Assembly (NCBI RefSeq): GCF_002216065.1
Contig: NZ_CP022282.1
Span: 1,364,001 to 1,428,000, forward strand
Reading direction: 5' to 3'
Source of the DNA: Chryseobacterium sp. T16E-39
GTDB lineage: Bacteria; Bacteroidota; Bacteroidia; Flavobacteriales; Weeksellaceae
Length of the DNA: 64,000 nucleotides
In this document: positions 26,437 through 35,008 of the stretch, piece by piece
Numbering within the stretch: the first letter of the stretch is position 1
How the letters are laid out: the number at the start of each line of letters is the position of its first letter
Notes under the pieces: model-generated
What the model was told of the DNA's origin: nothing
Database searches by the model: none
What the model saw: only the letters and a program-made list of their open reading frames with translations
Position numbers and translations under genes: made by a program

Positions 26437-26680
26437 TTTCTACAACTTCCTAGAAGAAAACGGATATCAAAAAGAGACTATACGAGAAGCAAACGGAACA
26501 ACATTCTGTACCAACTACCAGAAAGAACTATCCGAGAACATTTGGAACTCTCTCACGGTGCACAAAGACAAAACCATAACTGGAGCATCACCAAAGAACG
26601 GAATTGAATTTAAACAGATTCCACAACCTGTAACAATTGAGGATGCTAATCTTCTTTTACAAAAAATTGAAGAATTATAA
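26423..26680 (+). CDS. Small protein, unknown
   Basis: 85 aa, soluble, beginning MSNFNFYNFLEENGYQKE. Last gene of the plus-strand half of the island. No recognised family. Followed by a short hairpin-like sequence (CCCGACTgaataatagtAAGTCGGG at 26698-26721) that may serve as terminator on both strands. Confidence 0.55.
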   Translation: MSNFNFYNFLEENGYQKETIREANGTTFCTNYQKELSENIWNSLTVHKDKTITGASPKNGIEFKQIPQPVTIEDANLLLQKIEEL

Positions 26681-26697
26681 ATTCATATATTGTGTTT

Positions 26698-26728
26698 CCC
26701 GACTGAATAATAGTAAGTCGGGCTTTAT
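26698..26728. terminator. Bidirectional hairpin between convergent genes
   Basis: CCCGACT and AGTCGGG form a 7-bp stem, followed by a T-rich stretch on the plus strand and preceded by an A/T-rich one on the other side. It lies between the plus-strand gene ending at 26680 and the minus-strand gene ending at 26725. Confidence 0.6.
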
Positions 26729-27444
26729 TTACTATTTTTTGAGTGTCCGAAAAAATATCCAAGAATTAACAAAAAAGCACTTTCTACAATTTTTATAGGC
26801 TCCTTTTGTAAAAACATCATTACCAATAAAGAAATACCCATTAGAAGCAAAAGTACAGAACCAACCATTGATGCGACTGACTCCCTATTTAGAAATTTGA
26901 GAAATATATCATATTTCTTTTCCATTATTTCTGTTCTATGTTTACTTAATTCAATTTGTTCTTGGAATATTTCTCTTTCTGAAGCTTTGTTTAATTCTAA
27001 TTCTTCCTTTTTAGCTTCTAGCTCCTTAATTTCTATCGAAAGCCTCTCCTTTACATCATTTTCTGGTAATTCCTTAACTAATTCTTTGATTGACGTTACT
27101 TTTTCTCTTTGTTCTAAATAATTAATTCTGTCATTAAGAAGATCTATTACTTCTTGAATGTAAGTACGCATGTGATAAGGATAAATAACTCTTGATTTCG
27201 ATTTATCAAATATTTCAAAGTCGTATTGTTTGTAAAAGTCCCATGTTATATTACCTAAAAACATTCTATTATTCCGAATTTCATTAAGTTTCATCACAAC
27301 TTCTTTGAGTTGATTTATTGAAATATCAAAAAAGCTCCGAACATCAATATTCTTTTTAAGCAACATTTCTCCAAAATAATCATATGCAAAAAGTCTAAAA
27401 TGGGCTTTCGCTTCTTCCAAATTGTTAAAGTAAAGTTTTTCCAT
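26725..27444 (-). CDS. Coiled-coil protein with two C-terminal membrane helices
   Basis: 239 aa from the ATG at 27444 (an in-frame TTG lies at 27468). N-terminal helical domain, a long Glu/Lys coiled coil (about residues 100-175), then two membrane helices near 190-212 and 220-236 and a short basic end. No recognised family. Membrane-tethered coiled-coil proteins expressed from islands inside prophages are often phage-exclusion factors, but nothing here proves that. Downstream of the DUF4160 pair. Confidence 0.5.
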   Translation of the reverse strand: MEKLYFNNLEEAKAHFRLFAYDYFGEMLLKKNIDVRSFFDISINQLKEVVMKLNEIRNNRMFLGNITWDFYKQYDFEIFDKSKSRVIYPYHMRTYIQEVIDLLNDRINYLEQREKVTSIKELVKELPENDVKERLSIEIKELEAKKEELELNKASEREIFQEQIELSKHRTEIMEKKYDIFLKFLNRESVASMVGSVLLLLMGISLLVMMFLQKEPIKIVESAFLLILGYFFGHSKNSK

Positions 27445-27474
27445 AAAGATGGTTATAGTTTTAAGCAAATATAA

Positions 27475-27885
27475 TTACAAAATATTTATATATTTCCTAA
27501 AACTTCCATTACGGATTAGAACTTCATCACGAATAACGACTTCACGCCAGTGGTCATAATTAAGTTGCCTGTATTCCTGATCGTTTTCTCTTACAATTGG
27601 TTCTTTTAGGTAAATAAGAAGATTAGCAAAGCCGTGAGATAGATCCGGGAATTGTTCACTGTCTATTTGCTTGAATAATCGTTCTATTCTTGCTGTTAGC
27701 TTTTGGTAAATATGGGAAAGGTATTTATCATTGTAGAAGTGAAAGCAATAATACTTAATTCCAGGTAATTCATTACCGAATATAATATCTTCACAGTACC
27801 CCATAAAGGTAGGTGTAAGAGCTATAAAGTGTAGCTCCATTTCGTAGGTGAGACGATCGTATTCGATGTATTCTTTAGAGGTCAT
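27475..27885 (-). CDS. Protein of unknown function paired with DUF4160 gene
   Basis: 136 aa, soluble, rich in His and Tyr (IKYYCFHFYNDKYLSHIYQK). Its start is 1 bp after the DUF4160 stop, so the two are co-translated. No recognised family. By analogy with other DUF4160 pairs it might be the partner of a toxin-antitoxin-like module, but the sequence shows no toxin signature. Confidence 0.5.
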   Translation of the reverse strand: MTSKEYIEYDRLTYEMELHFIALTPTFMGYCEDIIFGNELPGIKYYCFHFYNDKYLSHIYQKLTARIERLFKQIDSEQFPDLSHGFANLLIYLKEPIVRENDQEYRQLNYDHWREVVIRDEVLIRNGSFRKYINIL

Positions 27886-27886
27886 A

Positions 27887-28243
27887 CTATTCCCTTTTGC
27901 TCCAAATCTTTTCCATTAAAGGCTTTACTCTAGGAGATTGATAAAATGCTTTTATCCTTTTTAACTGCTTATAGGTTAATTCTCCTGTAAGTTGTTCTCC
28001 GTTTTCAATTTTAAATTTCGCATTGATTGTTTTGTCTTTATTCACTACATGGAAGTGCGGTGGATTATGGTCATTTGTATAAATCACAACTGTTAAATCA
28101 TCTAATTTCTCAACAAGTTGTTTAATTTCATACCCATCAATCTGTAACATTACTTCAATGACTTCGTCTGAATACTGCCAATATCTATTTAAGAGGTCAG
28201 AAAATATCTTACCGTACACATCTTCTTGAGAATCCATGTTCAT
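27887..28243 (-). CDS. DUF4160 domain protein
   Basis: 118 aa. The second half carries the DUF4160 signature: DLTVVIYTNDHNPPHFHVVNKD, then INAKFKIENGEQL. DUF4160 proteins are small, widespread in bacteria and phages and often lie beside a DUF2442 gene; a link to toxin-antitoxin systems has been proposed. Here the partner is an unrelated 136-aa protein. The N-terminal 45 residues are helical. Transcribed divergently from the HEPN-like gene. Confidence 0.75.
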   Translation of the reverse strand: MNMDSQEDVYGKIFSDLLNRYWQYSDEVIEVMLQIDGYEIKQLVEKLDDLTVVIYTNDHNPPHFHVVNKDKTINAKFKIENGEQLTGELTYKQLKRIKAFYQSPRVKPLMEKIWSKRE

Positions 28244-28353
28244 AGTTTAGTTTTTCATGATCCGAATATACAAAAGATAATTTACTATTTGTTATTACTA
28301 TTATCCTCGACTATGATCGGAGATTTTTTTATTTTAGTTTTAAATAATAACCT

Positions 28354-28893
28354 ATGATTATCAATAACGAGAAACAATTATACTTAAGCGCAACAGGCTT
28401 TTATGTATCAGGTCTTGATATGGCTGCAAAAGTTAAGAATGCAAGAAATGATGAAGCATGGAGAATAGTGCCAGTTGCAACAGTGAATTTATCTTTTGCT
28501 ACGGAACTCTTTCTAAAGTTTCTTATCTATTCAACGACTCAAACAAAAGAGATTAAAAAACATGAATTCCTTGTTCTTTACGAAAAATTACCACATAAAA
28601 TAGCAAGGAAAATTAAAACGAAATATGATGAATTAAGCAAATTAGAATCTGATTTGCCAATAATTCGTTTATCAAGTAATACTGATTTTGGAAATCCTGA
28701 TGATCAGAAAACAAAATATAATATGCCAAGTCTAACCATAGAACAACTGCTAGAAGTTCATAATAATTCATTTCCTGAATGGAGATATGCATATGCAAAA
28801 GAAGAAAGGTATTTCGTAATCGATTATAATTTTAAATTGATGAATGACTTTATTTTATCTATGATTCATGTAATAGAAGAAGAAATTGACTGA
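28354..28893 (+). CDS. HEPN-like helical protein, possible defence factor
   Basis: 179 aa. The segment VATVNLSFATELFLKFLIYS followed by KKHEFLVLYEKLPHKIARKI is the pattern of HEPN-type helical bundles (E..LK..L, then HdL..Ly..Lp). The Rx(4-6)H ribonuclease motif of active HEPN toxins is not visible. The gene lies on the opposite strand from the surrounding head genes and ends exactly at the MuF-like gene's stop, so it looks like an inserted 'moron'. Defence or regulation is inference. Confidence 0.45.
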   Translation: MIINNEKQLYLSATGFYVSGLDMAAKVKNARNDEAWRIVPVATVNLSFATELFLKFLIYSTTQTKEIKKHEFLVLYEKLPHKIARKIKTKYDELSKLESDLPIIRLSSNTDFGNPDDQKTKYNMPSLTIEQLLEVHNNSFPEWRYAYAKEERYFVIDYNFKLMNDFILSMIHVIEEEID

Positions 28894-29937
28894 TTACTTC
28901 ACAAAGTATTTATTTTCGTTCAAGAAATAAGGCTTACTTTTTCGTCTATTGAACATTTCCCTATTTTCATTTATCCAAGAATGGAAGTTTTCAGGTGCAG
29001 ATCCAACAAAGTTTTGAGAAGCTTCTGGCGAAAGGTTTTGACCATTGTTTATTTCTGTGATAAGTTCTTCAGGTGATTTCATGATCATAGTCCTAAAGCA
29101 TTTACATGAGACATGCCATTTGGACCAATTGAAGTCCTTTGGATAATTCCCCTTCAATTCGTCACACATATCAAATACAGTATGTTGCGGGCTTAAATTG
29201 ATCTTCTGGCCAACTACATCATTATTAGCTTTAATTCTTAATTGTTCCGCCTCTCTGTAAGCAGTATTGATTTCGTTAGATGCTAAACGTAAAGCATTTT
29301 TGTGAGCCGATCTATAAACTCCTTGTCCTGGATGAAAAGCTGCAGCATTTTTACTCAATTGTAGATTTCCGTGTTTATCTCTCACTCTGCGAAACAGAGC
29401 ATCTGGATTATTTAAATTTCCTTTTATCTTTCTTGCTAGATCTTGGGCACTTATCCCTTCGCTTAAAGCATCATCAAGTGCAAATTCTAAGTTTTCCCTT
29501 GCTTGCTTGGTAATATTCCAAACTCTTTCAGATGTGGTAAATTTACCCTTCTTTCTCTCTTGAAATGCTTCTAGTGCTTTTTTGTTTTGAGACTGTATTG
29601 AAATCTCTCTCATTTTAGACTCATAAGCAGCTGGTAAAACTTTGCCTTTTACTTTTTCCAGGTTAGAAATGAGTAGATCATTTACTTTTGCGTTTCCATA
29701 GTCCCATTCATATGCGGTATAAGTCTTTATAGATGATAGAATATTGTCATTGTACTTTTTGAGAGCGCCACTTGTCTGTTTGGTAATTGTAGGATAGTCT
29801 TTGAATCGAAATATTTTATTTGACACTCTCAATTTTACAACCAATAAAGCTATTTCCCTTACCAAATCATCATAAATTCCGTTGATTTTGGAAAGGTATT
29901 TGTTTATTCGTTTTAAATGTTTTTCGTCTGGGGTCAT
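28894..29937 (-). CDS. MuF-like head morphogenesis protein
   Basis: 347 aa. Helical N-terminus, and a C-terminal half with the phage Mu protein F pattern (ASNEINTAYREAEQLRIKA, then FDMCDELKGNYPKD and KWHVSCKCFRTMI). Such minor capsid proteins associate with the portal in head assembly. It overlaps the portal gene by 4 bp and is the last gene before the accessory island. Confidence 0.82.
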   Translation of the reverse strand: MTPDEKHLKRINKYLSKINGIYDDLVREIALLVVKLRVSNKIFRFKDYPTITKQTSGALKKYNDNILSSIKTYTAYEWDYGNAKVNDLLISNLEKVKGKVLPAAYESKMREISIQSQNKKALEAFQERKKGKFTTSERVWNITKQARENLEFALDDALSEGISAQDLARKIKGNLNNPDALFRRVRDKHGNLQLSKNAAAFHPGQGVYRSAHKNALRLASNEINTAYREAEQLRIKANNDVVGQKINLSPQHTVFDMCDELKGNYPKDFNWSKWHVSCKCFRTMIMKSPEELITEINNGQNLSPEASQNFVGSAPENFHSWINENREMFNRRKSKPYFLNENKYFVK

Positions 29938-31319
29938 AATAGATCATTACCAGCTTTCTTTTCCATTTCAGAGTTGATTTCTGCAATTTCTTCATCTACA
30001 TTCTTTACTCCAGCTCTTTCCATTGTTGATTTCTGGCTAAATAATGGTTGATTTCCATTAACAGTCATAAGCATTTCATAGAATTTAGCTTCATTGTTTA
30101 TGATGTATGGGGTAATCACTGGTTCAGCATCTAAATCTGAATTTCTGAAAGAAGCATTCATGAGCTGAAGGAAAGATTTCACAATAGACATTCTACGCTT
30201 CAATGCAGGCACATAAACGCTCATTTTATCCATTACCTTCAAATGAGGAAGCATAAACAAGTAGGCTGCGTTTTCAGTTGCCAGCATGTTTCCCATTCCT
30301 TCCAAGGCTTCCGGTGAAATGTTTACAGAGTTGGTCATTTTGTATAAGATGCTTTCAAGATCTTCCTTTTCATTAGCGAGTGAATCGCTGGCATTTGGTG
30401 GTTGCACAAATTCTGCTCGTGAATTGTCTCCTTTCAGCTGTAGTACTTTTCCTGTTTTGTCTTTAGAAAAACTTCCGGTTACTTCACCATTTAATGCCAG
30501 AATAGGTGCAGAAAACTTCTTATTTACTTCTCCTGCATCACTTGAAATTTCTTCAAGCCTTTCAATGGCCTTTTGAACTTTAGACCATTCAACATTTTCA
30601 AATTGATAGAAAACGATTGGAATTTTCCCTATATTATTTGCTGTCTCAGAAACTAATTCAATTCCTCCATTTCCATCTCTTAAAATAGCAATCCTTTCAG
30701 CTGTATAGATTTCGTAATACTTGACCTTCACCCCTTCAATTCTCTTCTCATATTCCCTAAGAAAAGCAATCATATCTCCCTGTTCATTAAAATAAGGGTA
30801 CATTTTATTTTTGTCTGGGGTGAGTATGTTTATCTTTAATCTAAACTGTGATGGAAACCCGTAATAATTATTCGGCTCTTCGTCTACCCACCAAAGTTCA
30901 GCACACTGAGTAAAACGGCCATTTGATTTTGCAATCTCACGATCTAAGAAGATTATTTTTTCCTTATCCAAAATTTTAAGGTAAGCATCATACATTGAAA
31001 CATCTTCTAGGTTATTGGTATACTTAACAGGATTGCCATATAGGAACGTAACTGCATTTGCAACAATCTCTTTTTGATAGGCTAAAGGAATACGGTTGAG
31101 TTTCTCGATGCGTTTCCCTTCTTTCTTTTGACCTAATTCATCAGTGTATTCATACTCAACAATCCTATCCGGATAATTATATAAATCCGTCATAATCCTG
31201 TGTCTGGTTTCATCCCATTCAGCATTGTATTGCTCAATATTTGGCAAGGGAATTCCGTTATCTTTAAGATAAGCGATTTTTTCTCCGATGGTCTGTAGAT
31301 TATTAAATTTTTCGTCCAT
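29934..31319 (-). CDS. Portal protein (SPP1 gp6-like)
   Basis: 461 aa. Contains RIPLAYQKEIVANAVTFLYGNPVKY near residue 70, the long middle region with KIPIVFYQFENVEWSKVQ, and the clip/stem part (ENAAYLFMLPHLKVMD). The length and pattern fit the SPP1 family of dodecameric portals through which DNA is packaged. Start overlaps the large terminase stop by one base; the three genes terminase, portal, MuF follow the standard order. Confidence 0.88.
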   Translation of the reverse strand: MDEKFNNLQTIGEKIAYLKDNGIPLPNIEQYNAEWDETRHRIMTDLYNYPDRIVEYEYTDELGQKKEGKRIEKLNRIPLAYQKEIVANAVTFLYGNPVKYTNNLEDVSMYDAYLKILDKEKIIFLDREIAKSNGRFTQCAELWWVDEEPNNYYGFPSQFRLKINILTPDKNKMYPYFNEQGDMIAFLREYEKRIEGVKVKYYEIYTAERIAILRDGNGGIELVSETANNIGKIPIVFYQFENVEWSKVQKAIERLEEISSDAGEVNKKFSAPILALNGEVTGSFSKDKTGKVLQLKGDNSRAEFVQPPNASDSLANEKEDLESILYKMTNSVNISPEALEGMGNMLATENAAYLFMLPHLKVMDKMSVYVPALKRRMSIVKSFLQLMNASFRNSDLDAEPVITPYIINNEAKFYEMLMTVNGNQPLFSQKSTMERAGVKNVDEEIAEINSEMEKKAGNDLL

Positions 31320-32674
31320 TATATTAAAGATGCTATTCTGCTGAGGTTATTATTTGGTGCTTCTGTAAGTTCTAATACAACATATCTGATCGGATCAATA
31401 AGGTGATTCCAATCATCAATTGGAGTATTTGATTTCTTATCATGCCACACATAGTTATTTAATTCTTTTTTGAGGTTTTTACTCTCTGGATCTACAACAA
31501 GGGTATAATCAAGCATTCGGGCAATTCCACCACTTACGGATCCTGGTCCTTTTTCTGCTGCAATGACATTATTTCCTTTCTTTCGTAATTCTTCAATCAA
31601 TCTTGGTTCAGCCGAATCAGCAACTATAAGGGTTTCACCTGCAAATTCCTTATTAAAGTCATATATCTGCGTAGTGGTCATTTTTGTTCGGTACAGATAC
31701 TCTTTCAGATATATCTTCTTAAGAGACTTTTCAATACACACTTTTATTAAAGTCGTAGGATCGACGGAGAATCCATAATCTTGACCAAATATTGCTTTTC
31801 CGTTATCAACAAACTCTCCTTCTTCCCAATCTTCAAAGACAACACCTTCCGCTTTATTGAGCCATCCACCCAGTATAGTATGTAGATAATATTTAGCTTT
31901 TTTTACAAGCTTAGGATCATGGTCAGCTTTTTCCGTACCAGATAATGCTTTCCAAGTTTCAAAGATCTGCCTTAACTCTTCATATTCTTGCCAGGTATCA
32001 TCAGAGATAAATTCACGTTCAATATCTCGGTATGTTGAATGTATATAAAGAACATTTCCAACTATTCCATTGAATCCTGCTTCTACTCCTTTCCCCTCAA
32101 ATAACTCTTCGTGGATCCAATGTTCTTCCGTTGCTGGGTTTAATGAGAGAATAGAGAGATTTCTTACATCTAATGCTCTCATTGATTTCTTAATCTTATC
32201 CCATGTCGTGAAATCTGGCATTTCTTCAGCTTCGTCAAGAATAAATATTGAGAAATTCTTTAAAGACTTCAAGGAAGCGGTTTGATTTCCTGAACCTGTC
32301 TTTATTCCTTTGAAAACAATCTTACTATCATTGTAAATTCCCTTTATACTATCCTTTGTCACCTTAAATTCATCATGACAATTTAGTAATGATAGTTTTT
32401 CTTCAAATTCAGGTATAATAGAATCTTTTGCTGATGTTAAAGTGTAACGAGTATAGAGAATCCGATGATTAAAATCTTTGGTAGCTATTCCAGAAAACGT
32501 ACCAATACCAAAAGACTTCTGGGAATATCTCCCTCCTGTTATTACAACAGTATTGACAGAATAAAGAGGATCACCCTTTTCTGCACTTAACCATTGGAAT
32601 AAGGGTTCATACTTATCCGATAAGGTTAATACATCATCTTCAGTCTTTTTCTTTTGCACCTTTTGAGAACACAA
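31319..32674 (-). CDS. terL: Terminase large subunit (PBSX-like)
   Basis: 451 aa. ATPase: atypical Walker A GGRYSQKS (about residues 47-54) and Walker B FSIFILDEAEEM (about 148-159). Nuclease: FGQDYGFSVDPTTL, IVADSAEPRLI and the final PIDDWNHLIDPIRYVVLE carry the metal-binding acidic residues. This motor cuts and packages DNA into the head. The frame has no suitable ATG at its 5' end; translation must start at TTG 32674 or GTG 32659, both inside the small terminase gene. The usual size for the family is kept. Confidence 0.92.
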   Translation of the reverse strand: MCSQKVQKKKTEDDVLTLSDKYEPLFQWLSAEKGDPLYSVNTVVITGGRYSQKSFGIGTFSGIATKDFNHRILYTRYTLTSAKDSIIPEFEEKLSLLNCHDEFKVTKDSIKGIYNDSKIVFKGIKTGSGNQTASLKSLKNFSIFILDEAEEMPDFTTWDKIKKSMRALDVRNLSILSLNPATEEHWIHEELFEGKGVEAGFNGIVGNVLYIHSTYRDIEREFISDDTWQEYEELRQIFETWKALSGTEKADHDPKLVKKAKYYLHTILGGWLNKAEGVVFEDWEEGEFVDNGKAIFGQDYGFSVDPTTLIKVCIEKSLKKIYLKEYLYRTKMTTTQIYDFNKEFAGETLIVADSAEPRLIEELRKKGNNVIAAEKGPGSVSGGIARMLDYTLVVDPESKNLKKELNNYVWHDKKSNTPIDDWNHLIDPIRYVVLELTEAPNNNLSRIASLI

Positions 32675-33116
32675 TTGTTGTTTTACCTTTCAATTCACCT
32701 GAATGCTCAATTTCACTTTTACTTCCCCATGTCTTACGTTGACGGTTACTCAGCCACATATTAATTGCGTTATCTGATGGAGGAAAATATTCTTCAACCT
32801 CTACAATCTCAACTTTTTCAATTTGCCTACCTTTTTCATCATATCCTTTTACTTTGAAAGCATATTGTTTTACTTGGGTATGCCCTAGAGACCTTTTATA
32901 AAGAGTGGAAGCAACATTTGCATCAGCATCTATTTTTCCCGCGCGTATGGACTCCGAAAATTCTGGATATTTCTTTTTCCAAAGGTTCAAGGTAGATTCA
33001 ACAATTCCTAACACACCAGCTAACTGCTTATCTGTTAAACCAAGCAATGTGTATTTTAACACCTGTTTAGGATGTAAATTAGGATTATACTTTACTTTTC
33101 TACCTCTTGTTGCCAT
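32640..33116 (-). CDS. Terminase small subunit
   Basis: 158 aa. N-terminal helix-turn-helix-like segment (LTDKQLAGVLGIVESTLNLWKKKYPE) and ADANVASTLYKRSLGH, the recognised layout of DNA-recognition terminase subunits. It ends within the start of the large subunit gene, giving a 35-bp overlap, so the pair is translationally coupled. Confidence 0.85.
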   Translation of the reverse strand: MATRGRKVKYNPNLHPKQVLKYTLLGLTDKQLAGVLGIVESTLNLWKKKYPEFSESIRAGKIDADANVASTLYKRSLGHTQVKQYAFKVKGYDEKGRQIEKVEIVEVEEYFPPSDNAINMWLSNRQRKTWGSKSEIEHSGELKGKTTIVFSKGAKEKD

Positions 33117-33120
33117 GATC

Positions 33121-33333
33121 CTATTTTATCTCTGTTACCTGCATGTAAAAACCATCATTCAACTGAAGGTTAATATCTAACCATGTTGCAATTTCCAATA
33201 AAATATTATTAAACCAGTTTACACCAGTAATGTCCGGGCTGTAAGAATCCACATCCTTCGCGTATATTTTCACAACATTGTAAGTACAACCTATGTGAGT
33301 GAATCCTTTCTCTTTTGCGGTTTTTATATTCAT
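33121..33333 (-). CDS. Small phage protein, unknown
   Basis: 70 aa, soluble, acidic, beginning MNIKTAKEKGFTHIGCTYNV. Sits one base after the zinc-ribbon gene and four before the terminase small subunit. No recognised family. Confidence 0.55.
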   Translation of the reverse strand: MNIKTAKEKGFTHIGCTYNVVKIYAKDVDSYSPDITGVNWFNNILLEIATWLDINLQLNDGFYMQVTEIK

Positions 33334-33334
33334 A

Positions 33335-33523
33335 CTATTGAAATTTTGATTTATTCTTTTGACTTGTTACATGAAAGCCTTTGCATTCTTTACAGAAATA
33401 GAACCTTTTCGGGATTTTACTTCTTCGGCTTTTACTTTTACACTTACGAATTACTTCACGGGCTTCATTTGGTGTAGTGTAAGTATACTTATTACACTGG
33501 TCACACTCTCTTTCAATTCGCAT
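33335..33523 (-). CDS. Small zinc-ribbon-like protein
   Basis: 62 aa. Two CxxC pairs (CDQC near residue 8 and CKEC near 45) separated by a basic helical stretch with KSKSRRSK, so a zinc-binding nucleic-acid protein is likely. It overlaps the end of the ParB-like gene by 11 bp. Small Cys4 proteins just before the terminase are common in phages; function unknown. Confidence 0.65.
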   Translation of the reverse strand: MRIERECDQCNKYTYTTPNEAREVIRKCKSKSRRSKIPKRFYFCKECKGFHVTSQKNKSKFQ

Positions 33524-34304
33524 AGGTTTCTTCTATTTTTTCCTGAAACTCTTCTCCCTTGATGAATTTATCTTCCGGATTGAAGCCCAGGTATTCAAGA
33601 AACATAACCTTTGCGTCGTAATCTGAAAAGGAAATAGTAAAATATGGATCACCTTCAAGTACTGTATTCTCCTTTACCTTTTCTTTAATCTCCTTTATTT
33701 TAGCCTTCTTTTCTTCAGGGGTTAGCTCTGTAGCTTCTTTTCGTTCCGTTTCCAAAATACTCGCTTCTGGATGATGAATTGTGTTTGAAAGATCCTGAGT
33801 AATGCTCTTTTCGTATTCAGCGTTGATCTTCTTATCCTCCTGGGGTTCAAATGATGGGATCTCTATATTAATTGAATCTGGTAGCTCTACCTCAATAAGC
33901 TGAATATCCACGTCATCCAACCCTGCTAAAGCTGCATCAATGTCCGGGAATATTTGGGCCAGCTTCTTATAATCCATTTCGCCCTGTACTGCTTTTGAGT
34001 TGAAGAAAATATTTAATTCCTTCTCCTTCTTAATATCAACATCTATTACTTCTACTTTGATCTCATAATCATTACCAGATTCATATTTATTGATCTCGTC
34101 TGCAATGTTTAATTTTTGATGGCCAGAAACTAAATTACCGGTTTGTTTGTTCCAAACCATTCCACCAATGATGCCGTTATCCTTAATGCTTTTTTTTAGA
34201 GCCTTTCTTGCATCATCTGTGATTTTACGAGGATTGTAGTCGGCTGGAGTTATTTCTGATCTCTTTAATGTGATTGTCTCACTTTGCTTAATCTTGTTCT
34301 GCAT
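33513..34304 (-). CDS. ParB-like nuclease-domain protein
   Basis: 263 aa from the ATG at 34304; the frame stays open upstream to a TTG at 34337, but the ATG gives a better start and a 17-bp overlap. The N-terminal half is a ParB/Srx fold: ITPADYNPRKITDDARKAL, then LVSGHQKLNIADEI (the GHxR-like box reads GHQK) and YEIKVEVIDVDIKKEKELN. Phage ParB-like proteins are often encoded with PAPS-reductase-like proteins, as here. Roles proposed for such pairs include DNA modification and gene regulation (IbrA/IbrB). Confidence 0.8.
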   Translation of the reverse strand: MQNKIKQSETITLKRSEITPADYNPRKITDDARKALKKSIKDNGIIGGMVWNKQTGNLVSGHQKLNIADEINKYESGNDYEIKVEVIDVDIKKEKELNIFFNSKAVQGEMDYKKLAQIFPDIDAALAGLDDVDIQLIEVELPDSINIEIPSFEPQEDKKINAEYEKSITQDLSNTIHHPEASILETERKEATELTPEEKKAKIKEIKEKVKENTVLEGDPYFTISFSDYDAKVMFLEYLGFNPEDKFIKGEEFQEKIEETYAN

Positions 34305-35001
34305 ATGTTTTGTGTTTTTGTGAATGATCGTGTTCAAATAGCTTTCTTTCAGAATCTGGAAATTCTTTTATAACCTTTTTTAGGTCATCTGGATAATTTT
34401 TGCGAATCCATAGAAGAAATGAAATGTCATTAACATCTGTTCCTTGGCTTTTTGTATTTCCGGTATTGCCATACTTTAAAGGCTCTAACAATCTATTTTT
34501 ACGGATATATTGAAGAACTTCTTTATTTGACCAATCAGCCAAAGGATAAAGTTTCTGTCCTACTTCGCTAGTCATTGAATCAGGATAAGAATTTAGCATC
34601 AACCTACGATTTAGCGAATCATTCTTTTTGAACCCAAAAACACTCCATTCAATACCTGTTTCTTCTTTTATCTTATCATTGATTTTTGATAGATTCCATT
34701 CAGAGTATTTTATTTGATCCGTTCCATTTACTCCATGTTTCTTATTGTTGTAGTATGCATAATGGGGAGTTTGAATAAATCTACAGTTTGAATATTTCTT
34801 TTCAGCCCAATTAATATATCGGTTGATATGCTCTAGGTCTTTGACCATATACATAAACACACATACAATTTCCTTGAAATGTGGTGCCATCATATTCAAA
34901 AGACAAATACTATCCTTTCCGGCTCCTGAATGAAATAGTATCACCCTATCAACTTTTGCTGATAGGGTTTTGATACTGTTTAATGTGGCTAGTAAATCCA
35001 T
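34288..35001 (-). CDS. PAPS-reductase-like (adenine nucleotide alpha hydrolase) protein
   Basis: 237 aa. The PP-loop FHSGAGKDSICLL (about residues 22-34) is the pyrophosphate-binding SGGxDS-type motif of ATP pyrophosphatases and PAPS reductases. The later LYPLADWSNKEVLQYI matches the second conserved region. No C-terminal catalytic Cys of true PAPS reductases is visible, so it is more likely a relative such as DndC or IbrA that acts with a ParB-like partner. It overlaps the ParB-like gene by 17 bp. Confidence 0.82.
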   Translation of the reverse strand: MDLLATLNSIKTLSAKVDRVILFHSGAGKDSICLLNMMAPHFKEIVCVFMYMVKDLEHINRYINWAEKKYSNCRFIQTPHYAYYNNKKHGVNGTDQIKYSEWNLSKINDKIKEETGIEWSVFGFKKNDSLNRRLMLNSYPDSMTSEVGQKLYPLADWSNKEVLQYIRKNRLLEPLKYGNTGNTKSQGTDVNDISFLLWIRKNYPDDLKKVIKEFPDSERKLFEHDHSQKHKTYAEQD

Positions 35002-35008
35002 TTAGGAA

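Noticed and set aside
34288-35001. True PAPS reductase for sulfate assimilation
   Set aside because: The PP-loop is present, but the C-terminal catalytic Cys motif is not, and the neighbours are phage genes rather than cys genes.
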